NCBI RefSeq assembly: GCF_003289955.1
Contig: NZ_QLZR01000012.1
Span: 1-46,571, forward strand
DNA: 46,571 nt
Source of the DNA: Planococcus halotolerans
Lineage (GTDB): Bacteria > Bacillota > Bacilli > Bacillales_A > Planococcaceae
Direction of reading: 5' to 3'
Positions within the stretch are counted from its first letter, which is position 1. Every line of letters starts with the position of its first letter. Shown piece by piece: positions 18,823 through 29,773 of the stretch. A program made the translations under genes and the position numbers. Under the pieces are notes generated by a model. That model saw only the letters and a list, made by a program, of their open reading frames with translations. It did not search any database and was not told the origin of the DNA.

Positions 18823-20286
18823 TCATTCTCCCTTTCTTGCCAATAATTTGGCTTCGTTCCAAAACTCATCGAGCTGTTCCAATGTATAATCGCTGAAATT
18901 GCCGGTGCCTTCTTCCACTTTCCTCTCAACAAAACCGAATCGGCTGCGGAATTTGCGGTTGGCCTGCACCATCGCCTGTTCCGGCGACAGATCATAAAAT
19001 CTTGCAATGTTCACGAGTGTAAACAGTAAATCTCCCAGTTCATCGAGCTGGTCTTCTTTGGAACCATTCGCCAGTTCATCCCGGAATTCCTGCAGCTCCT
19101 CCTGGAACTTCTCCCAGGCACCTTCCGCATCCGACCAGGTGAAACCAACCTTCGCCGCTTTTTTCTGGTAATTATAAGAGGTTGTGAGTGATGAACTGAA
19201 GCGTTCCTGGCCATCGAGTAAAGAATCGGCCGCCGGTTTTTCCTGCGCTTTGATTGCCTGCCAATTGCTGACGACTTCATCTGAGCTATCGACCTCAGCA
19301 TCGCCGAATACATGCGGGTGGCGCCGGATCATTTTGGCAGAAATTGATTCGAGCACATCTTCGAGCTGGAAATAACCATTGTCCTGTCCAATTTGGGCAT
19401 GAAGGAAAATTTGCAATAAAACATCACCCAGTTCGTCGGCAATGGCATCGTCGTCCTGTTCATCAATCGCCTGCAGCAGTTCATGCGCTTCTTCCAATAG
19501 ATAAGGCATCAGACTTTCGTGCGTCTGTTCCCGGTCCCACGGACAACCATCAGGGCTGCGAAGTTTTGCGATGACCGAGCGGAATGTCTGCCATTCCTTC
19601 AGCCGTTCCTGCTGGTCGGCTGCCGGCGGCACATAAACTGTTGTCAGATTATCGATTTCAGCAGCATGGTCAAGTTCATGCAATGGAACCGTCTGCAGTT
19701 TTTCCTGTGAGGATCCAGCAGCCGTCACAATTGTCACCGGGTAATCGTCCGGGTATTTTTCCATCAGCGTCAGTTTGGCTTCCGAGGCACTGAGTGTGTC
19801 GTAAATCTGGGCGATGAGAATATGCTGGGTCATATTCAAACGATCGCTTTCCATCGTAGTGCCGTCGACCAATTGGAAGCCATCGATCGGATCGATGCGA
19901 AGAGCGCCGAATATCGAATCGAGAAAACTGCTGCCGCCTTCAATCAATAATTGGCATTTACCTGCCTTCTCGGCTTGAATCAGGTGCTGTACAGTTTGTT
20001 CAGCAACCAGCGGATGGCCAGGAACTGCATACACAACCGGCCCTTCTTCCGACAGTTGGAGCAGCGTATCCGCAATTTCCTGATAGACCGGAGCGAATTC
20101 ATCGTATTTCTCATATACTTCATCAAAGCTGGTATAGACCAGGCCTTCCTGCACCAATTCAGTGAGCACGGGATGGTCTGCCGTCCGCACATACAAACGC
20201 TCAGCTTTTTTTAACTTTTTATAGACACCGAGCGGCAGCTGGTCGAGGTCGCCAGCGCCGAGTCCGATGATATGGATTGTATTCAT
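18823..20286 (-). CDS. mazG: YabN: tetrapyrrole methylase domain fused to MazG NTP pyrophosphohydrolase
   Basis: Two-domain protein of 487 residues. Residues 1 to about 220 form a SAM-dependent tetrapyrrole-methylase fold (HIIGLGAGDLDQLPLG start, AVPGHP at 87-92). Residues from about 230 on form a MazG domain: the RSPDGCPWDREQTHESL signature, then the metal-binding EE..E and E..D helices, which occur twice. MazG hydrolyses non-canonical or stress nucleoside triphosphates; the methylase half has no established substrate. The start overlaps the yabM stop by 4 nt and rqcP follows after 2 nt. Length and order agree with B. subtilis yabN. Confidence 0.94.
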   Translation of the reverse strand: MNTIHIIGLGAGDLDQLPLGVYKKLKKAERLYVRTADHPVLTELVQEGLVYTSFDEVYEKYDEFAPVYQEIADTLLQLSEEGPVVYAVPGHPLVAEQTVQHLIQAEKAGKCQLLIEGGSSFLDSIFGALRIDPIDGFQLVDGTTMESDRLNMTQHILIAQIYDTLSASEAKLTLMEKYPDDYPVTIVTAAGSSQEKLQTVPLHELDHAAEIDNLTTVYVPPAADQQERLKEWQTFRSVIAKLRSPDGCPWDREQTHESLMPYLLEEAHELLQAIDEQDDDAIADELGDVLLQIFLHAQIGQDNGYFQLEDVLESISAKMIRRHPHVFGDAEVDSSDEVVSNWQAIKAQEKPAADSLLDGQERFSSSLTTSYNYQKKAAKVGFTWSDAEGAWEKFQEELQEFRDELANGSKEDQLDELGDLLFTLVNIARFYDLSPEQAMVQANRKFRSRFGFVERKVEEGTGNFSDYTLEQLDEFWNEAKLLARKGE

Positions 20287-21869
20287 CGTCTATCACCTTT
20301 TTTCTTTGAATTGATCGCTAATTGCAGCTTGGCCATTTTTCGGCCGAACGGCATGATATACCATTGCTTTTCCGTAATGATGCGGCTTTTCGCAATTATC
20401 GCGAGGAACACAGCGGCACCGAGCGGGACTGCTGTCAGCGCCGTTGCTGCAGCCGCTAAGCGACTCGGCAATGCATCAAACAATGTCCAGTCAGCGAAAA
20501 CCGCCCAACCGAGCACTGCTGCCCCCATTGCAGTTGAAGCAATGAAAATCCATCCGTAAAAACGGGATGGTGCAAATCGTAACGGCCATTGTTTTTTAAA
20601 ATAAGTCACCAGTCCGCAAACAATAAAAGCTAAGCCCAGGTTTCCTGCTATTGCTGCACCCATTACTCCGTACACGGGAATGAGCAGCCAGTTGCCGATG
20701 ACTTTCACCGCCAAGCCGCCTGCCATCAACAGGGCAGGCACAGCTACTTTTCCAACGCCGTAAAGCAAGGCAGTAAGAATGAGCAGCAGCGACATCCAGA
20801 CAATCTGCCAGCTGAAAACGATAAGCGCGGCTGATTGCGCTCTTGTCTGGAACAGCATTTCATTCACATAAGGCATGACAAATGTCAGCCCGGCCGCAGC
20901 TGCTATGGCGAACAGCAGGGAAATCCGGTACGCCAGTTTAGCGTACAGTTCAGCCGAACGCCCATTCTTTTTGCGCTGCATCTGAGCAACCAGCGGTACA
21001 ATCGACAGCGCCAGTGACGTTGCAACGAGCAAACCGAACTGGGCAAGCGGCTGGCCGCGGTCGTAGATGCCTTTTTGCTCCATTGCCATAAGCCTTCCAA
21101 TTCCGCTGGCTTCAAGCAGGCGGAAGACACTGAAGGAGTCCGCCATCTGGAATATCAGCAAGATCAATGAACTCATGCTGACACTTAAACTGATCGCCAG
21201 CATTTTTTTAACAGTCGGCCATAATTCAACCGGTACGGGCTGCGGCTGTTTGATTGCCAATCTATTAAAGTAATAAATCAGCAGGCCCACTGCCGCCAGT
21301 TCTCCCGCAACAGCCCCAAGCATCGCCGTCTGTCCCGCGGCGTAAAGGGAAAAGCCGTTCGTGACAACAAGCCAGGTACCGAGCAAAATGACTGTTACCC
21401 GGATTGCCTGCTCGATGACCTGTGCATAAGCGACCGGCTGCATCACACTGCCTGCTTGGAAATGACCTTTCATCACTGCCAGCGGTGCCATCAGCAAAAC
21501 GGCAAATGAACCGACTTTCAACAATGCGCTTAACTGGTTATCCCCCATCCACGCCGCCAATAAATCCGCACCAAGGAAGAGGGCTGCGAATATTACCAGA
21601 GAGATACTGGCAATCGTCCAAAAAGCGATCCGGATAATGGCGCGGTGCTCATTCGCCTGCGAATCCGCCAGCATTTTGGAGACGGCCACCGCAAAACCAT
21701 AAGAAGTCCAGATGCCAAAGACAGCAATAAATGGATAAACCTGCTGATAAATGTAGAAGCCCTGATCCCCGACCATGTTCTGGAATGGCACCCGGTAAAC
21801 CGCACTGAGTATTTTCACGATCAGGCCGGCCAGCGTCAAAAGGACCGCACCTTTCATAAATGTCTTCAT
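20283..21869 (-). CDS. yabM: MATE/MurJ-superfamily polysaccharide (lipid) flippase, YabM-like
   Basis: Integral membrane protein of 528 residues with about 14 hydrophobic segments across its length, in the MviN/SpoVB polysaccharide exporter family. It probably flips a lipid-linked cell-wall or polysaccharide precursor; B. subtilis YabM sits at the same place between mfd/spoVT and yabN. I start at the ATG at 21869, which has AGAAGGTG upstream; an in-frame TTG 18 bases earlier is weaker. The spoVT gene that separates mfd from yabM in B. subtilis is missing. The exact substrate cannot be read from the sequence. Confidence 0.88.
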   Translation of the reverse strand: MKTFMKGAVLLTLAGLIVKILSAVYRVPFQNMVGDQGFYIYQQVYPFIAVFGIWTSYGFAVAVSKMLADSQANEHRAIIRIAFWTIASISLVIFAALFLGADLLAAWMGDNQLSALLKVGSFAVLLMAPLAVMKGHFQAGSVMQPVAYAQVIEQAIRVTVILLGTWLVVTNGFSLYAAGQTAMLGAVAGELAAVGLLIYYFNRLAIKQPQPVPVELWPTVKKMLAISLSVSMSSLILLIFQMADSFSVFRLLEASGIGRLMAMEQKGIYDRGQPLAQFGLLVATSLALSIVPLVAQMQRKKNGRSAELYAKLAYRISLLFAIAAAAGLTFVMPYVNEMLFQTRAQSAALIVFSWQIVWMSLLLILTALLYGVGKVAVPALLMAGGLAVKVIGNWLLIPVYGVMGAAIAGNLGLAFIVCGLVTYFKKQWPLRFAPSRFYGWIFIASTAMGAAVLGWAVFADWTLFDALPSRLAAAATALTAVPLGAAVFLAIIAKSRIITEKQWYIMPFGRKMAKLQLAINSKKKGDRR

Positions 21870-21913
21870 CGCACCTTCTGTGTTCAACCGGATTCACCCA
21901 TTCCATCATCGGA

Positions 21914-24900
21914 TTAATTTGTTGTTTCAACTTCCCGGAGAGATTCCGGCAATAATTTCATCATGCCTTCCAGAACATCAAAAGGATGATGTTTGGCTGT
22001 TTTATTTTCATCGATTGCCATGACAAGCTGCTGGCCCGCCATGCTGAAGCCGACTGCACGGCCGTAAGCTGCCGATTCTTCGACGAGCTTGCCGCCGTTT
22101 ACTGCCGCCGTACCTTTTTCGCTTAATTTAATGGAGATGATTTTGCCGTTTTGCTTGATCGATTCAACGCCCACCTGGCGTCCCCATACTTTCATCAGGG
22201 CGATGCGCAGCAGACGGTCCGTTTCGAGCGGCATGTCGCCGAAACGGTCAATCAGTTCATCCTGCAGTTCTGCGACTTCTTCGGCTTCATCTATGCCTTT
22301 GACCCGTTTGTACATCTGGATTTTCTGATAACCGTCGCTGATATAGGAATCCGGTATATATGCATCGACATCCAGCGAAATTTCGATTTCCTGAACCGGC
22401 TCTTTCTTGACGCCGCTCTGGCGTTCTTCGATCGCTTCTTCCAGCATTTGGGAATAAAGGTCGAATCCGACCGAATCAATAAAGCCGTGTTGCTGCGAAC
22501 CCAGCAGATTCCCTGCTCCGCGGATCGTCAAATCACGCATGGCGATTTTAAAGCCGGAGCCAAGCTCAGTAAATTCTTTTATTGCCATCAGGCGTTTTTC
22601 CGCCACGTCCGTCAGTACTTTGTCCCGCTGGTACATGAAGTAAGCGTAGGCTACACGGCTTGAACGGCCTACACGCCCCCGCAGCTGATACAGCTGGGAC
22701 AAGCCCATGCGATCTGCATTTTCAACAATTAAAGTATTGACGTTCGGAATATCGATGCCTGTTTCAATGATCGTCGTCGTCACCAATACATCATAGTCGC
22801 CGTCCAGGAAACCGATGATAATCGATTCCAGCTCGGTTTCAGACATCTGGCCGTGGGCATAGCCGATACGGGCTTCCGGCACCAATTGCTGAAGCTCTTC
22901 CACTTTCCGCGTCATATCGTCGACCCGGTTGTATAAGTAGAATGCCTGGCCGCCACGCGCCATTTCGCGTTCGATAGCTTCCCGCACGAGGGCACCATTC
23001 TGTTCCATTACATAACTTTGGACTGGAAAACGGTTTGCCGGCGGTGTTTCGATTACAGAGAGATCGCGCACCCCTATCATCGACATATGAAGCGTCCGCG
23101 GAATCGGTGTTGCCGTCAGCGTCAATACGTCGACATTGGTCTTCATCTGCTTGATCTTCTCTTTATGGGTTACGCCAAAGCGCTGTTCTTCATCAATGAT
23201 CAATAAACCGAGATCTTTATAATGCATATCTTTTGAAAGGATACGGTGTGTTCCGACTACAACATCCACAGATCCATTCTTCAGACCTTTAACGGTTTCC
23301 GCCTGCTGCTTTTTGGAACGGAAACGGCTCATGAGGCCCACTTCAATCGGATAATCCTTAAAGCGTTCACTCATCGTATCAAAATGCTGCTGCGCCAGAA
23401 TCGTCGTCGGCACCAGGAAAGCCACTTGTTTGCCGTCCAGTACTGCTTTAAAAGCGGCGCGTATGGCGACTTCTGTTTTACCGTAGCCGACATCCCCGCA
23501 AATCAGCCGGTCCATCGGACGTTCTTTTTCCATATCCTTTTTGACTTCATTGATTGAACGCAGTTGGTCGACGGTTTCGTCGTAAGGGAACTCTGATTCA
23601 AACTGCCGCTGCATATCCTGCTCTTTCGAGAAAGCATAGCCTTTCAGCGCTTCCCGTTCGGCATAAAGCTTGATCAAATCGTCTGCAATGTCCTGCACCG
23701 CTTTCGAAACTTTCGCGCGCGTCTTTTTCCACTCGGCGCCGCCCATTTTATGGAGCTTCGGCTCTTTCTCTTCGGAAGCGATGTATTTCTGGATCAAGTC
23801 GATCTGATCGACCGGCACGAATAATTTATCATCCGCTTTATAGACGATATGAAGGTAGTCTTTATGGACGCCTTTGACTTCCAGGGTCTCGATGCCGACA
23901 TAGCGCCCGATTCCGTGGTGGACATGGACAATATAATCTCCCGGTTTAATCTCGGAATAACTCTTGATGCGTTCGGCATTAGTCAGTTTCTGCGCACGCG
24001 TCTTTTTCTTCGGCTGCTGTTTAAACAATTCCGAATCGGTAATGACGGCAAAGCGCTGCAATGACATCTCAAAGCCATTTGCCAGATCTCCATCCGCCAA
24101 ATACACTTTTCCGGGCTGCACTGCAGTAGATTCCGTAAGAATTTCAGCTTCAACTCCGTAATCTTCCAGTACCGAACGGACTTTCCGCAGCCGCTCATCG
24201 CCTTCGGCTATAACAAACACACGGAATTTACCCATCACCCAGCGTTCCATTTCCGCTTTCAATAAATTCATCTGGCCATGGAACGACTGCATCGGCTTAC
24301 TGGAGAAGGCAATCGATTTTTTGACTGAAACCATCGGGAACGTCCGGACAAATAAAGACAGATACGTCATCTTTTGTTTCATTTGGCCAATCAATTCACG
24401 GAACGTATAGGACAGATTGACGCCTTGAAGGAATTTCCCTTCCTCCAATAAAGACACGATCCATTCGCCTTCTTCACGTTCCAGTGTTTCCGTCATTTCC
24501 TGAATACGGCCTAATTCATCGAAAAACACATAACCATTTCCCGGGAAATAATCACCTAAAGAAGCGGATTGGGTTTCTACCAATGATGCATATTTAGCTG
24601 CCTGGTCAGGGATATCCCCTTGCCGCAGGATATCAATATCATGCTGGATGTATTGAAGCAGCAACTCTTTCGTATCGTCAGCCTTTGTTTTCTTCAATGT
24701 AAAGGCTAATTGTTCTTCAATGCGGTCTGCCAAAGCGCTTCTTTGCGATTTATCAAGCACCAGTTCGTTGGCCGGCAGAATGCATAATGAAGCAATCTTC
24801 TTCAGAGAACGCTGGTCTTCCGCGTCAAAAATACGGATTGAGTCGACTTCCGTATCGAACAATTCAATGCGGACCGGATGCTCGAAGTTCAGCGGATAGA

Positions 24901-25447
24901 CATCGAGGATGCCACCGCGCAATGCAAATTCCCCAGGTGCCGTCACCATTGTGGTACGGGAATAGCCCATAGCCACCAATTTCAATAGCCATTGGTCGGT
25001 ATCCAGTTCTTCCCCGTCTTCCACCCGCAAAGTAGAGGCGTCCCATTGTTTTCTGGAAGGCAATAATTTGCGCATTCCAGCTACGGGCGTAATGTAGATG
25101 CCTTTTCCGGTATTCGCCATATGATCGAGTGTGTCAATTCGATGAGCGCGGAGTTCGGGACCTGAAAAAGAAACGTCCGCCGCAATCAATTCTTCTGCCG
25201 GATACAAATGGACCAGTTCTTCGCCCAGCAATTTCACAAGATCGTCGTAGACCCGTTGCGCATGCAAAAGGTTCGGTGTGACAATCAGCATCGGTGCATC
25301 AAGCTCACCGTAAAGGGTACGGTAGAAGAAAGTACGCCCGCTGCCCGATAATCCCGAAACCAGCTGATGATCCTGCCCTTTCTTCAAATCAGCAATTAAC
25401 TTTTGTACTTGTGAATCCTCTGAAAAAGCTTCTAAAATATGATTCAT
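21914..25447 (-). CDS. mfd: Transcription-repair coupling factor Mfd
   Basis: Removes RNA polymerase stalled at DNA damage and recruits UvrA. The 1177 residues equal the B. subtilis protein in length. N-terminal UvrB-like region (about 1-370), then the CarD-type RNA polymerase-interaction domain starting near 498 ([18 protein letters not shown]), the SF2 translocase with Walker [10 protein letters not shown] near 650 and DEEQRFG box, the helicase C-domain with the QLRGRVGRS motif, and the C-terminal TRCF domain. The ATG has AAAGGAGG upstream. The fin gene (yabK) found before mfd in B. subtilis is absent. Confidence 0.98.
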   Translation of the reverse strand: MNHILEAFSEDSQVQKLIADLKKGQDHQLVSGLSGSGRTFFYRTLYGELDAPMLIVTPNLLHAQRVYDDLVKLLGEELVHLYPAEELIAADVSFSGPELRAHRIDTLDHMANTGKGIYITPVAGMRKLLPSRKQWDASTLRVEDGEELDTDQWLLKLVAMGYSRTTMVTAPGEFALRGGILDVYPLNFEHPVRIELFDTEVDSIRIFDAEDQRSLKKIASLCILPANELVLDKSQRSALADRIEEQLAFTLKKTKADDTKELLLQYIQHDIDILRQGDIPDQAAKYASLVETQSASLGDYFPGNGYVFFDELGRIQEMTETLEREEGEWIVSLLEEGKFLQGVNLSYTFRELIGQMKQKMTYLSLFVRTFPMVSVKKSIAFSSKPMQSFHGQMNLLKAEMERWVMGKFRVFVIAEGDERLRKVRSVLEDYGVEAEILTESTAVQPGKVYLADGDLANGFEMSLQRFAVITDSELFKQQPKKKTRAQKLTNAERIKSYSEIKPGDYIVHVHHGIGRYVGIETLEVKGVHKDYLHIVYKADDKLFVPVDQIDLIQKYIASEEKEPKLHKMGGAEWKKTRAKVSKAVQDIADDLIKLYAEREALKGYAFSKEQDMQRQFESEFPYDETVDQLRSINEVKKDMEKERPMDRLICGDVGYGKTEVAIRAAFKAVLDGKQVAFLVPTTILAQQHFDTMSERFKDYPIEVGLMSRFRSKKQQAETVKGLKNGSVDVVVGTHRILSKDMHYKDLGLLIIDEEQRFGVTHKEKIKQMKTNVDVLTLTATPIPRTLHMSMIGVRDLSVIETPPANRFPVQSYVMEQNGALVREAIEREMARGGQAFYLYNRVDDMTRKVEELQQLVPEARIGYAHGQMSETELESIIIGFLDGDYDVLVTTTIIETGIDIPNVNTLIVENADRMGLSQLYQLRGRVGRSSRVAYAYFMYQRDKVLTDVAEKRLMAIKEFTELGSGFKIAMRDLTIRGAGNLLGSQQHGFIDSVGFDLYSQMLEEAIEERQSGVKKEPVQEIEISLDVDAYIPDSYISDGYQKIQMYKRVKGIDEAEEVAELQDELIDRFGDMPLETDRLLRIALMKVWGRQVGVESIKQNGKIISIKLSEKGTAAVNGGKLVEESAAYGRAVGFSMAGQQLVMAIDENKTAKHHPFDVLEGMMKLLPESLREVETTN

Positions 25448-25474
25448 GAAGATTCCTCCTTTCCTGGGAAACAG

Positions 25475-25506
25475 AAAAAAGCTCTGAACGCGTTACGCGC
25501 CAAAGC
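25475..25506 (-). terminator. Intrinsic terminator after pth
   Basis: Imperfect stem GCTTTGGCGCG / CGCGTTCAGAGC with a TAA loop (two wobble pairs and one bulge), followed by six T on the minus strand. Confidence 0.75.
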
Positions 25507-25510
25507 GAAT

Positions 25511-26074
25511 CTATGCTCCATTGTATTTAGTCATGACTTCTATAAACGGTTTGCCCAGCCAAAATTCACAGGCTTCAGCTGATTTTTGGACTGCTTCTGC
25601 CATATCCGCGCTTTCATCTTTTGAAAATCTGGATAATACGTAATCAGGCACTTTCATTCCTGCGGGCGGACGGCTGATGCCGATGCGGATCCGGTTGAAG
25701 TTCTGGGTCCCAAGATGCTGAATCAGGGACTTGATGCCGTTATGCCCTCCGGCGCTGCCTTTTTGGCGCAGCCTCAACTGCCCTGTCGGCAAGTCCAGAT
25801 CATCGTAGATGACAAGGATATCGTCAATGCCGATATCGTAATAATCCATGATGGCACTGACACTTTCACCAGATAAGTTCATGTACGTCAGCGGCTTCAA
25901 CAGCATCACTTTGCCTTCCGGCCGGTGGATGACGGAATACATGCCCTTGAATTTCGCCTGCGTCAGCGGTGCATTCCACTTCGAAGCCAAATGATCAATT
26001 ACATGGAAGCCGATGTTATGGCGGGTCTGTTCATAGGTTTTGCCCGGATTGCCCAGGCCAATAATTAATTTCAT
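25511..26074 (-). CDS. pth: Peptidyl-tRNA hydrolase (SpoVC)
   Basis: Recycles tRNA by cleaving peptidyl-tRNA released from ribosomes. The 187-residue protein keeps the family start [22 protein letters not shown] with catalytic H19, the [23 protein letters not shown] segment near 92-115 (catalytic Asp and binding residues) and the RIRIGISRP segment. The ATG at 26074 follows AAAGGACGAG; the eight-residue upstream extension is not supported. Despite the name spoVC in B. subtilis it is an essential translation gene, so its presence says nothing about sporulation. Confidence 0.97.
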   Translation of the reverse strand: MKLIIGLGNPGKTYEQTRHNIGFHVIDHLASKWNAPLTQAKFKGMYSVIHRPEGKVMLLKPLTYMNLSGESVSAIMDYYDIGIDDILVIYDDLDLPTGQLRLRQKGSAGGHNGIKSLIQHLGTQNFNRIRIGISRPPAGMKVPDYVLSRFSKDESADMAEAVQKSAEACEFWLGKPFIEVMTKYNGA

Positions 26075-26130
26075 TGCAACTCGTCCTTTGCTTTTCACTG
26101 CTGTCTATTTTACCACATACTCTTATTAAT

Positions 26131-26167
26131 GAAAAAACAGGGACTGCCAGAAGACAGTCCCTGTTTT
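26131..26167 (-). terminator. Intrinsic terminator after ctc
   Basis: Thirteen-base stem AAAACAGGGACTG / CAGTCCCTGTTTT with an eight-base loop and a T run. It separates ctc from pth. Confidence 0.9.
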
Positions 26168-26180
26168 CTTCTGTTTAATT

Positions 26181-26846
26181 TTACGCTTCTTTTTCTTCGT
26201 CAGAACCTGATTCTTCGTCGCTTCCGACAACTTCCGGCTCAGCGCCTTCAGTTTCAGGAGTCTCTTCAAGCTCGTCAATTTCTTCCTGAGTACGTGGTGC
26301 AGATACAGATACCAATAGGAAATCGTCATCATCCAGAATTTCATAAGGCACTGTTCCACGGATATCCCCTACAGAAAGAGAATCGCCAATTTCAAGTTTG
26401 CTGACATCCACTTCAAGAGCATCCGGAATATCCGAAGGCTTCACTTTGATGTTAACTTCACGGTTAGGCTGGTTAACGATACCGCCTTCTGATTCCCCTG
26501 CAGCTTCACCGACTGTATGCACAGCCGCTGCTACTTCAAGTTCGTCAGACATATTGATCGCTAAAAAGTCGACATGCTTAAAGTTGCCTTTTAAAGCATC
26601 CATTTGGTAATCACTTAATACCACATTGAATGTTTTCCCGTCCAATTCCAGGTTGATAACACCGTTTCGCCCAGATTCGCGTAATGTTTTGATTAAATCT
26701 ATTTCAGAAACTGTCAGCGGTGTCGTTTCAGCTTGATAGCCGTATACGATTCCCGGTACGTCACCTTTTCCTCGTAATTCCGTTAATGCTGAATGCGGCG
26801 TACCGCTTTCTCTTTTTTGTGCTTTCATTTTTGTAGCCATATACAT
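26181..26846 (-). CDS. ctc: 50S ribosomal protein L25, general stress protein Ctc
   Basis: 5S rRNA-binding ribosomal protein. The 221-residue product has an L25 domain (about 1-95: ALTELRGKGDVPGIVYG, then the DYQMDALKGNFKHVDFLAI segment), a TL5/CTC C-terminal beta domain (about 96-185) and a long acidic tail rich in Glu and Ser. GGAGG is five bases before the ATG at 26846; the ATG at 26840 (MATKMK) is also possible with 11-base spacing. In B. subtilis ctc is the classical sigma-B gene, and a matching promoter is visible upstream here. A terminator separates it from pth. Confidence 0.95.
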   Translation of the reverse strand: MYMATKMKAQKRESGTPHSALTELRGKGDVPGIVYGYQAETTPLTVSEIDLIKTLRESGRNGVINLELDGKTFNVVLSDYQMDALKGNFKHVDFLAINMSDELEVAAAVHTVGEAAGESEGGIVNQPNREVNIKVKPSDIPDALEVDVSKLEIGDSLSVGDIRGTVPYEILDDDDFLLVSVSAPRTQEEIDELEETPETEGAEPEVVGSDEESGSDEEKEA

Positions 26847-26884
26847 TTCACCCTCCAAGTTTTATAAATGTTCGTAGTTAGTGG

Positions 26885-26912
26885 ATACCCTTAAACATTT
26901 ATCATCAAACCT
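26885..26912 (-). promoter_or_regulatory. Sigma-B type promoter for ctc
   Basis: Minus strand AGGTTTGA (26905-26912), 14-bp spacer, GGGTAT (26885-26890). This matches the sigma-B consensus (GTTTAA, 12-15 bp, GGGWAW) with one -35 mismatch. It has the same layout as the B. subtilis ctc promoter, as I remember it. It sits in the prs-ctc gap, so ctc can be induced separately from prs. Confidence 0.75.
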
Positions 26913-26937
26913 TGAAGGGTGAGAAAGGATTTTATGA

Positions 26938-27900
26938 TCAGTCGAATAAACTGCTGACTGATTTTTGTTCGTGTACGCGAACGATAGTTTCCGCCAATAG
27001 TTTAGCTACCGACAATTGCTTGATTTTCGGAGAATTTTTCTCTTCAGGCAAAGCAATTGAGTTGGTGATGATCAATTCTTTGATGACAGAGTCATTGATG
27101 CGCTGAACGGCAGGTCCTGATAATACAGGATGTGTACAGCAGGCGTAAACTTCTTTTGCTCCGCTTTCAATCAAAGCACTGGCAGCAATCGAGATTGTGC
27201 CGGCCGTATCGATGATATCGTCGATGATGATGGCAGTTTTGCCTTCCACATTACCGACGATGTTCATGACTTCCGCTACGTTCGGACGCGGACGGCGTTT
27301 ATCGATGATGGCAATCGGTGCTTTCAGGCGATCCGCCATCTTGCGTGCGCGCGTTACGCCCCCGTGGTCAGGCGAAACGACGATGACATTTTCAAGGTCG
27401 ATGCCGCTTTCATTCAGGAAATATTCCGAGATAAGAGGTACTGCTACTAAATGGTCGATCAAAATATCAAAGAAGCCTTGAATTTGAGGTGCATGCAGAT
27501 CCAGTACAACCACACGGGTAGCTCCGGCTGTTTCCAAAAGATTCGCTACCAGTTTCGCCGTGATTGGCTCACGCGAACGCGCTTTTCGGTCCTGGCGGGC
27601 ATAGCCGTAATACGGAATCACGACGTTGACCGTGCGGGCTGAAGCGCGTTTTACCGCATCAATCATAATCAGCAGCTCCATCAGGTTTTCGTTGACAGGC
27701 TGTGAAGTGGATTGGACGATGAAAACATCATAGCCGCGAATACTTTCTTCGATGTTGATTTGGATTTCTCCGTCACTGAAGTGTGTAACCGAACTCTTTC
27801 CTAGCGGAATGCCCACATTCTCGGCAATTTCCTCCGCTAATTCCTTATTTGAATTCAATGAAAAGATTTTCAGTTTACTGTCTGCATTTTGATAACCCAT
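26938..27900 (-). CDS. prs: Ribose-phosphate pyrophosphokinase (PRPP synthase)
   Basis: Makes PRPP from ribose 5-phosphate and ATP for nucleotide, histidine and tryptophan synthesis. The 320-residue class I enzyme shows the [15 protein letters not shown] start, the [16 protein letters not shown] and [20 protein letters not shown]/metal segments and the PRPP-binding loop [11 protein letters not shown] near 226-236. AGGAGG precedes the ATG at 27900. It begins 13 nt after glmU, as in other Firmicutes, so the two are cotranscribed. Its product is the ligand of PurR encoded 3 kb upstream. Confidence 0.98.
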   Translation of the reverse strand: MGYQNADSKLKIFSLNSNKELAEEIAENVGIPLGKSSVTHFSDGEIQINIEESIRGYDVFIVQSTSQPVNENLMELLIMIDAVKRASARTVNVVIPYYGYARQDRKARSREPITAKLVANLLETAGATRVVVLDLHAPQIQGFFDILIDHLVAVPLISEYFLNESGIDLENVIVVSPDHGGVTRARKMADRLKAPIAIIDKRRPRPNVAEVMNIVGNVEGKTAIIIDDIIDTAGTISIAASALIESGAKEVYACCTHPVLSGPAVQRINDSVIKELIITNSIALPEEKNSPKIKQLSVAKLLAETIVRVHEQKSVSSLFD

Positions 27901-27913
27901 TAAGGTTTACCTC

Positions 27914-29287
27914 CTATTTTTTCACGTTTAGTTTTGAAGCATAGCCATCTTTATTTTCCTGGCGGGCACGCGCAATCGCCAATGCATCTTCTGGTACGTC
28001 CTTGGAAATAGTAGAGCCTGCCGCCACATAAGAGCCTTTGCCGATTGTAACCGGGGCAATAAGATTTGAATTGCAGCCGATGAAGGAGTCGTCTTCAATT
28101 TTCGTGAGACTCTTATTTTTACCGTCGTAATTGACTGTGATCGTGCCGCAGCCAATATTGACGTTTGTTCCAACTTCCGCATCGCCGATATAACTCAAAT
28201 GGGACACTTTGCTGCCATTGCCAACTTCGGATTTTTTCACTTCAACAAAATTGCCGATTTTGACTTCATTGCCAAGATTGCTGTCCGGACGGACGTGGGC
28301 GAATGGCCCAATTGCCGTATCCGTGCCAATCGAGCTGTTGTAGACTTCGGAAGAACGGATTTCTGTCCGGTCGCCGATTACGCTTGAAACGATACGGCTA
28401 TTGGATGAAATGAAACAATCTTCCCCGATTACCGTGCGCCCTTCGATGATGACATTTGGATAAAGAATCGTGTCAGCTCCAATTTCAGCTTCTGCACTGA
28501 TGTAAGTGGAAGCGGGATCGATGATGGAAACGCCGTTACGCATATGTTTTTCGGCTATGCGCGCGCGCATGATTCCCTCAGCCTGGCTCAATGCCACACG
28601 GTCGTTGACGCCAAGCGTCTCATCAAAACTGTCTGTAGCGTAAGCAGAAACAATTTCACTTTGTTTCTGAAGGATTTCGATAACATCCGGCAAGTAATAT
28701 TCCCCTTGCACGTTATCATTTGAAACAAGCTTCAATGCTTCGAACAACGCTTCGTTGTCAAAACAGTACGTACCCGTGTTGATTTCTTTGACCTGCTGTT
28801 CATCAGATGAAGCATCTTTCTGCTCAACGATTTTCGAAACCTGCCCGCTGCCGTCGCGGATGATGCGGCCATAACCAGCCGGGTTATCGGTGATGGCTGT
28901 AAGAATAGTAGCCTTGGCTTCTGTGGATTTATGATGATCAAGGAGCGCCTGCATCGTTTCTGCACGAATTAACGGCGTGTCTCCGCAAACGACCAAAGTC
29001 GTGCCCGGTTTTCCTTCAATCAATGAAGCCGCCTGCTGCACCGCATGAGCCGTACCCAATTGCTCTTCCTGCAAGGCGTACTCGCTGCTGTCGCCAAGCT
29101 GCTCCCGCACTTTTTCCGCTCCGTGTCCGACAATCGTAACGATTTTCTCCACACCCAGCTGTGAAACATTGCCGGTTACATGCTCAACCATCGGCATGCC
29201 GCAAACCGGATGCAAAACTTTATACAATTTCGATTTCATTCGCGTGCCTTGTCCGGCCGCGAGTATTACTGCATATGTATTCGTCAT
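27914..29287 (-). CDS. glmU: Bifunctional UDP-N-acetylglucosamine pyrophosphorylase / glucosamine-1-phosphate acetyltransferase
   Basis: Acetylates glucosamine 1-phosphate and then transfers UMP to give UDP-GlcNAc for peptidoglycan and teichoic acid. The 457-residue protein has the nucleotidyltransferase motif [12 protein letters not shown] at 9-20 and, after about residue 250, a left-handed beta-helix of hexapeptide repeats with the acetyltransferase segment ([36 protein letters not shown]). The ATG at 29287 has GGAGG eight bases upstream. It is preceded by an unusually long 499-bp spacer with several inverted repeats. Confidence 0.98.
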   Translation of the reverse strand: MTNTYAVILAAGQGTRMKSKLYKVLHPVCGMPMVEHVTGNVSQLGVEKIVTIVGHGAEKVREQLGDSSEYALQEEQLGTAHAVQQAASLIEGKPGTTLVVCGDTPLIRAETMQALLDHHKSTEAKATILTAITDNPAGYGRIIRDGSGQVSKIVEQKDASSDEQQVKEINTGTYCFDNEALFEALKLVSNDNVQGEYYLPDVIEILQKQSEIVSAYATDSFDETLGVNDRVALSQAEGIMRARIAEKHMRNGVSIIDPASTYISAEAEIGADTILYPNVIIEGRTVIGEDCFISSNSRIVSSVIGDRTEIRSSEVYNSSIGTDTAIGPFAHVRPDSNLGNEVKIGNFVEVKKSEVGNGSKVSHLSYIGDAEVGTNVNIGCGTITVNYDGKNKSLTKIEDDSFIGCNSNLIAPVTIGKGSYVAAGSTISKDVPEDALAIARARQENKDGYASKLNVKK

Positions 29288-29333
29288 GTATCGATCCTCC
29301 ATCCATAAGATTTTTGTTTAATCATTATCTATT

Positions 29334-29377
29334 CCGTAACGCTTACGCGTCTGAGCGCAAAAAAAAGCCGTTACGGC
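29334..29377 (-). promoter_or_regulatory. Possible attenuator-like structure in the glmU leader
   Basis: Minus strand GCCGTAACGGC (29367-29377) forms a short hairpin followed by eight T. CCGTAACG within it (29369-29376) can alternatively pair with CGTTACGG (29334-29341) across 27 nt. The two folds exclude each other, like a terminator and antiterminator. The short stem is only four base pairs, so this is tentative. Confidence 0.3.
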
Positions 29378-29741
29378 ATACTTTTGCAATTGCCTGCTGT
29401 AAACAAACGCTTGCGTTTTTCTCTCTATTAAGAAGCTGTGCCATCCGGCTTTTTCGCTTCAATGACTTATTCCCCCACTACAAACCCATCGGCTTGTTAG
29501 AAAAAAGCGCAGCTGTGAAAATGCAATTCGTGATTGCGTAAGCCACACAACTGTTTCAGCTTTACTTTAACTATATCGGAAAAACCTTGATTTTTCAAGG
29601 TTCGCCGCTATGTCAATCCCATGACAAATAGAAAAGCGACAACGCCCGGTTAGCTCTGACAAGTATAAGATACGCTGGCGTAGCGGCATGTTTTCAGCCG
29701 CCTAGCTTAGAAAATGAAAACTGGCCAATTTCTAACCATAA

Positions 29742-29773
29742 TAAAAAGAGCCCGTATTTTGCTTCAGGCTCTT
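29742..29773 (-). terminator. Intrinsic terminator after spoVG
   Basis: Seven-base stem AAGAGCC / GGCTCTT with a 14-base loop and a T-rich tail on the minus strand. Confidence 0.8.

Noticed and set aside
25511..26074. Reading spoVC, spoVG and yabM (SpoVB-like) as evidence of sporulation
   Set aside because: pth and SpoVG are general Firmicute genes and YabM is not SpoVB itself. The specific spore genes of this region are missing.
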